The notes under the pieces: generated by a model
What the model saw: only the letters and a program-made list of their open reading frames with translations
What the model was told of the DNA's origin: nothing
Databases searched by the model: none
NCBI GenBank assembly: GCA_963682175.1
Contig: OY821775.1
Location: forward strand, 50,130,053-50,194,052
Source of the DNA: Triglochin maritima
Taxonomy: Eukaryota > Streptophyta > Magnoliopsida > Alismatales > Juncaginaceae
DNA length: 64,000 bases
Direction of reading: 5' to 3'
Program-made: the position numbers and the translations under genes
Shown: positions 58,809-64,000 of the stretch, in pieces
How positions within the stretch are numbered: the stretch's first letter is position 1
How the letters are laid out: every line of letters starts with the position of its first letter

Positions 58809-58871
58809 ATGAACTTCAACACCACCACATACCCCCAAATCCCCAATGCAGGACGACAAACCAAACCCTAA
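58809..58871 (+). CDS. Upstream ORF overlapping the bZIP start
   Basis: An ATG 37 bp before the main start opens a 20-codon frame ([20 protein letters not shown]) that ends with TAA at 58869-58871, inside the main coding sequence but in another frame. If the transcript begins upstream of 58809, ribosomes that use it would pass the main ATG, which would lower bZIP output. Whether it is transcribed is unknown. Confidence 0.35.
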   Translation: MNFNTTTYPQIPNAGRQTKP

Positions 58872-61800
58872 CCCTTACCCCAACACGACCCCCAATGCCG
58901 CCCCACCCCGGCATCGGCGGGCTCAATCGGAGATGGCGTTCCGGATCCCGGACGACATCGCGGGTCCGGATGAGGTCGGCGGCGGTTCGGAGGACGATCT
59001 GTTCTGCACTTACATGGACATCGAGAAGATTGGGTGCCGGCTGGAGGAGACGGAGGAGGAGCGGAGGGACGGACCGCCGAGGCCGAGGCACCGGCAGTGT
59101 AGTAGCGTCGATGGGGTCTTTGGGGAGGTCTCCGAGGCCAAGAAGGCCATGGCGCCGGAAAAGCTGGCGGAGCTGGCTATTTTGGATCCCAAAAGGGCCA
59201 AAAGGTCAGATCTTTACGGGTTTTGGGGTTTGGATCTATGGGGAGGTGGTGTGTTTTGGGGATTTGGTTTTGGATCCGTAGAGAGGTGAAAGGTGAGGTT
59301 TTTTAGGGGATTTGGTTTTGGATCTGTGGAGAGTTGGGAGTTTTGGGGGTTGGAGGGAAATGTGGTGGTTTTTTTAGGAATTTGGATTTGGTGTGGGGGT
59401 TTGGTGGGTGTTGTGGATCCGAAGAGGGCGAAAAAGTGAGACTTTTAGGGGGTTTTGGGTCTGGATCTGTGGAAAGGTCGGAGGTTTGGGTTTGAATTTG
59501 GTGTTTCTACGTTAATGTGGTGGTTTTTGGCTGTGGAAGAGAAGAAAATATATGATACTTGGGTAATTGAGTTTGGTTTTGCGAATAATGTTGGGGATTT
59601 TGGGTAGATCAGTGTGTTGGAATGGAGGCATTGGGTTAAGGTGGTCGTGTTGGTCGCATTGCGGAAAGGCAGGAGCTTCGGATGCGGGTTTGCTGGTGTT
59701 TGTAGGAAAATGTGGTTTTATTTTTTTGAACTTTGGGTTTGATTGTGCTGAGGTGATTTGTTTGGGGGTTTGCAAGATAAATGATTGTGATCCTATTTAG
59801 TAAGGTAGGAATGTAGGATGCATTGTTAGAAATCTGCAATGATGCAGCATAAGATGCATGTCGATAAGATCCTTTTGAGCTGTCCCTTCTCTCTCAGCAT
59901 GTTATTGATCTTTGGATTCAGTCGTGGACTAAGTTATTACCAATTTCAGAAAGAAAATTGCATTGTTTGGGAGAAGTGAGAAGCAATTTGCGGTCCGCAT
60001 TCGCTAGGTCTTTCTAGTTGGTTTTTCGATCTTAAGATGAATGTGTTTTGACTTTGTTATTTTGCTTGAATTTTCTCTCTTAGTTTGCTGTTAAGAATTT
60101 ATTCATAGTGAAACTATGTGTCAGACAAAGTTAAAAATGTGCTATATCATTTATATATGCAAGTTTATGATGATTTTGAATCAAAGAGAATCTAGAGAGT
60201 GCTTGGGCTTCTTACTTGTTTAGGAAGCATACATAATATTTTTCTTGGAAGACATGTAATTGTACATATTTCCTAGGAACGGTTTCCAAACAAAAAACAC
60301 CTTTTTGGGTAAAGTGTCCAGTGATATAACATAAAATGTGGATCAGCAAATGGCTGGTCAAAAAATTGAGATGACAGGTTCTGTAGTGATCATTTCGTTT
60401 GAGGTTGGATGTTGATGTTGTATGGTTGTTCTAGCTTCTTAAATCACACAACTTTGCCTTGTTTTTTTCTCCTTACAATGTCTTAAACAATGAACGTGGT
60501 GATTGACGCTTGTTGAGTATTTTTGTTCTTAGTCGTGACATCTATTATTCGCAGAATATTGGCAAATCGACAGTCAGCAGCTCGCTCCAAAGAACGAAAG
60601 GCGCGTTATATATCAGAACTTGAGAGGAAAGTTCAGACACTCCAAACTGAAGCTACGACTCTTTCTGCTCAACTCACACTTTACCAGGTAAGTTTTTTTT
60701 CTCATTACTATAACTACTTATGTTTTGTTAGCATCATTATGAATAAAAACTAGTGTGCATATGAATTCCCCTGGAAATTCAACAGTTGGTGGACAAAAAT
60801 GTACGCAAAAGGTCTTCTGGAGCTTCATTTAACGTTTTCTAAATTTCTAGCATATTGCACAACTTCTATAGCTGCGGCATTCAGGGATTGAGCTAACCTT
60901 TCTATAGTATTGTTATTTTTGAAGTTTTGATGCCCACTTTTTAGGTGATAACACGATTTCTATCATGTCTCTTTTTCAACTTTCAAAGTAAATGCTATTT
61001 TCCCCTATTGGATGACTATTTTTCCTTTTACATGCATTGCTTATCCTAAACAGAATAGTAGCACTTCAGCGATCTTCCAGAACATAACTTGATAGGTGCT
61101 GTTTCATGCATGTTTTCAGAGAGATACGACAGGATTGAGTGCAGAAAATGCTGAACTAAAGCTACGATTACAGGCTATGGAACAACATGCTCAGCTACGT
61201 GATGGTGAGTGTATATCTTATGATGCCTTTTTCTTTTCTGGTACCTTTTATGTATTTGTTATGGTCTTCTCATAACATAGCCTCTATTTGTCATATTGAT
61301 GCTTCTAGTTTGGAGCTATGAAACTATAATATGATGTTTTACAAAATCTGGATTGTGCAGGTCACCCAGCGTTCTTTGATTTAAAACTTATTTTGCCATT
61401 CGAGAATCTAGATTTAGCTCTCAATCACGAGGGCTCTCAAACCCATATGTTACACAGTAAAAATGGCATTGATGTCCAAGCATTAAAGAATGCTTACATA
61501 GTTAAATTTTTTTGTTGTGATATAGGCAGACTAGAACAGCACACTATAACAACACATGATAGTAATTCACAAGTTAGTTGATTTGGCGAAAGTTGTTCAT
61601 CCTATGGATGAATTTTGACTGTTATAAAACCGTTGACAGCATTGAACGAGGCGTTAAAGCAGGAAGTTGAAAGGCTCAAAGTTGCCACTGGGGAAACATC
61701 CAATGTGACTGAGAATTTCAACCTGGGTCTACATCAAATGTCGTTCAGCTCCTCACCCTTCTTCTCACCTCAACAGGCTGCTGGCCACCAGCAGGGTATG

Positions 61801-61998
61801 TCATTACCTCACCAGTATCATCAGCCACAGTCGAGCATGCCCAATCACCAGGCTCTTCCATCCACCTTGCTTTCAGACATGATCCAACAAGACTCGTTGG
61901 GTCAACTGCAGGGTTTAGACATAAACAGGGGGTCTCTCCACCTTGTAAAATCCGAGTGCTCCTCAATATCTGCAAGTGAAAGTAGCAACACATTCTGA
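58846..61998 (+). CDS. Group I bZIP transcription factor (bZIP18/VIP1/RF2-like)
   Basis: Predicted 311-aa nuclear factor of bZIP group I. Exons: 58846-59204, 60555-60687, 61120-61204 and 61640-61998 (phases 2, 0, 1). The basic region contains [15 protein letters not shown] at 124-138. The usual Asn-x7-Arg is Asn124-x7-Lys132, the Lys substitution typical of group I. Leucine heptads run at L142, L149, L156, then Y163, L170, L177 and M184. Two serine sites of the group lie before it, HRRAQSE (S28) and RQCSSVDG, both resembling 14-3-3/kinase sites used in VIP1-type relocation under osmotic or mechanical stress. Other blocks are [12 protein letters not shown] and [22 protein letters not shown]. 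The tail is Gln/His/Ser-rich and includes LGQLQGLDI. It is closest in layout to bZIP18/bZIP52; the precise orthologue is not certain. Confidence 0.93.
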
Positions 61999-62799
61999 AT
62001 ATGTATTGTTGAAGAGTGACACATTCATTAGATTGTTTTGTCCATAGCCTGATGACACTCTCTGATCCGTCGTCCGTTCTTGTTGTTATTCATTTGTTCT
62101 AATTGTTTCATTGAAATGCCGTGTTGTTTGTTCTGTGGTCTCTGGTTTGCATTCTGATTTGTCATCTGATTAATGTTAATTGTGCCCATGTCTGGGTATC
62201 CTCTGAGAGCTTGCTTATTGTTGTTTCGCTCCATGTATCCAACTTTGATCGGTCTGTTAAAAGTTAAATGTAACATTTCCTTTTGACCATGGTTCTTTCA
62301 TCGGTGAAATTCAAATGCTCAATGCCACTTTGGGTTCGATACTTTTTCCCTTGATGATTTGCTAGAAGCCATTTTTTTTGTATCTGTCCAGCAATGAATC
62401 AATGATTCCTTAAGAACAAAGGCTTCTCTGATCTCCTCTACGTTCTACTTAATTTTGCATTGTATATTAAAAAAATATAATATACTACTGTCTACTAGTA
62501 AATTAGTAAACATAATGAACATATGGTACCCCAAAGAAGAGATGGTTTAAGAAAACTCAAGGCTTGCAAAGACCGGTAAATTCAAGTTTTAGGGTTCAAA
62601 CAACTATTTCATGTGGATAATATGCATAAGCATTTCTTCTAACACATCACAGAACAAATTCATTCTACAATCGGACCCTAAAATATCACAAAATTATTAC
62701 TTAATTAGAACATCTTTCCATACAAGTACAATAAAGGTAGAAATCAACTATAGTCTGACGTGCCGACGACAAACAGATAAGTAACCCTTGGCATTGTCG
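61999..62799. other. Region between two convergent genes
   Basis: Shared 3' flank of the plus-strand bZIP gene and the minus-strand coiled-coil gene. The first part is probably bZIP 3' untranslated sequence. No other feature seen. Confidence 0.5.
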
Positions 62800-64000
62800 T
62801 TATCTGTCATCGTTAATCTTGGGAATAAATATGGCATTCAACAAATCTTTTTCGCCTTGGAATCCATTACTCTTGAGCAATGTGATCACATCCACAAGGT
62901 TGTGGTGCTGCTTCATCAGACTACCGCTCCCTTGTCTCATAATCTCTGAAAGCAACACCTTTTCTTTCAGCTCTTTCATCTCTGCTTCCATCATCTTCAT
63001 TTTGGTCTCCATTGCTTCGGTTGTTTTGTCATCGGTGTTTGTCTTGTCTTTCACAATGACATTTTTACCAGCGTAAGTGTTGGAGATGCTGCGAACGCCT
63101 GTTTTTATGATATTATAAACTGGTCGACCACCTATGGAGAAAAAAATGGTAAGAATTAGTAAGATTATGTTATCAAAGTTTCAAAATTATCCCTGTAATG
63201 AACTAAGGAGTACGATTGTACCAAAGAATTACACAGAATCATCTGGTAATGTAACTTCATACGACGCAACTTGAACACCCCTCAACATGCAACCATTTGT
63301 TTGCGTGGATTGATGTTTTAACAGGGAATAGAGGAAACATTCTCCATTTCACTTGTAATCTTTTTTTTAATCTACTTCACTACCTAACTCTTTTTAAATC
63401 TCCACATCTCAATTCCCCAGACATGTGAATGAGACTGTTAGGATTCGATCTTTGATCGTAACTATTTCAAGACAATAGACACTCGAACTGTCAATTGGTT
63501 CGTTTTTTTTAATATAATAACAATTGGTTCACTTGCAATCTTAAGTAGAATGCCAGAGAGAGAGCACTTCAGCAGTAACAATAATACAAACCAAATCATC
63601 AAAGACAATAACAAGCAGATTTAGTTTAGAAGGCACATGAGTTCGTACTTCATTCCTTGTACTCTGATATCAAAATTTCCTTAAGATACGGATTTGCATT
63701 TTTCATATCTGTAGACTGCGTGCGTTTCAAATATAGACACGGACAATACAAATATTCAGAACCGCTTCAAATAAAATTATATTTTGTTTTCGTTACTTGT
63801 ACTCAGATCAGAAACATTTCACTTAAAATATGGATTTGCATTTTTCACATCCGTAGACTATATTTCGAATAAAAATATCTGCTCTGTAGTCCTATCCCTT
63901 TATTATTTATTTTACCCGGAAGCAAGCCGGAGAACTCGGTGAGCGCGGCGTCGGCGACGGGCAACCCGACGCCGCGAAGAGCCTTGACGACCTTCTCGTC
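62800..64000 (-). CDS. Unrecognised coiled-coil protein, 5' end outside window
   Basis: I do not recognise this family. Two exons are visible: one running in from beyond 64000 and ending at 63916 (VVKALRGVGLPVADAALTEF), and the last at 63131-62800, joined in phase 1 across a GTAAAA..TAG intron of 784 bp. The last exon reads GRPVYNIIKTGVRSISNTYA, then a Lys/Glu/Met-rich heptad stretch (MEAEMKELKEKVLLSEIM) that should form a coiled coil. It ends NAIFIPKINDDR at a TAA. At least 138 residues lie in the window. The upstream exon is GC-rich, typical of a plant gene's first exon. Function unknown. Confidence 0.7.
63656..63870. repeat. 140-bp-spaced duplication in the intron
   Basis: A unit of about 77 bp beginning CTTGTACTC and containing GGATTTGCATTTTTCA and GTAGACT recurs 140 bp later (63656-63732 and 63796-63870), inside the intron of the coiled-coil gene. 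Confidence 0.8.

Noticed and set aside
58816..59281. Other-frame open frames over bZIP exon 1.
   Set aside because: Arg-rich or antisense shadows of a GC-rich exon with no family similarity.

Overview
This window is nuclear DNA of a flowering plant, most likely a eudicot. It has short exons split by AT-rich GT-AG introns, plant-specific gene families (FLX-like, group III WRKY, ATL RING-H2, group I bZIP), plant-type Copia and other LTR elements, and hAT- and CACTA-like debris. The sequence does not identify the species. I see no bacterial, organellar or CRISPR features.

Genes, left to right. 3174-6070 (-): exons of a gene I cannot name. 7022-9626 (-): FLX-like coiled-coil protein, 4 exons, 277 aa. 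15435-16144 (+): fragment of a BAHD acyltransferase pseudogene. 21110-23802 (+): Mediator subunit MED26-like protein with a TFIIS N-terminal domain, 9 exons, 464 aa. 28092-32486 (-): ATG18a-like autophagy PROPPIN, 5 exons, 381 aa. 39246-40924 (+): group III WRKY factor, 3 exons, 265 aa. 52552-53004 (-): intronless ATL-type RING-H2 protein, 150 aa. 58846-61998 (+): bZIP18/VIP1/RF2-like group I bZIP, 4 exons, 311 aa. 62800 to beyond 64000 (-): last two exons of an unrecognised coiled-coil protein. Exon junctions were chosen so that GT-AG sites, reading phase and family similarity agree. The genes have unrelated roles (flowering control, transcription, autophagy, ubiquitylation, stress response) and do not form a pathway or cluster.

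The rest is mobile-element territory. A frameshifted Copia element fills 41090-47299 (-). It has two recognisable LTRs, of which the 5' one is chimeric at its outer end. A larger LTR-like block lies at 34989 to about 37790 and is interrupted by a 1083-bp solo LTR (36320-37402) with a clear 5-bp target duplication. A longer relative of that solo LTR is at 12384-14501, and further LTR-like blocks lie at about 47330-49333 and 56533-57950. Smaller elements include a 486-bp hAT-type MITE with a perfect 8-bp target duplication (6086-6571), a foldback element of about 530 bp (10269-10795), two related MITEs (49627-49802 and 55123-55427) and CACTA-like sequence near 50.8-51.4 kb.

The most unusual signal is a short palindrome, GGTCGACC (often CGGTCGACCG). 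It recurs in seven irregular clusters at about 13.0, 14.5, 32.8, 35.5, 37.0, 48.4 and 57.2 kb. At least four clusters lie about 85-190 bp upstream of a TATA box inside an LTR-like sequence, although the DNA between the motifs differs. This looks like a shared regulatory-site array used by several LTR families. Many copies show C-to-T decay, and that decay turns them into TTGACC, the core bound by WRKY factors.
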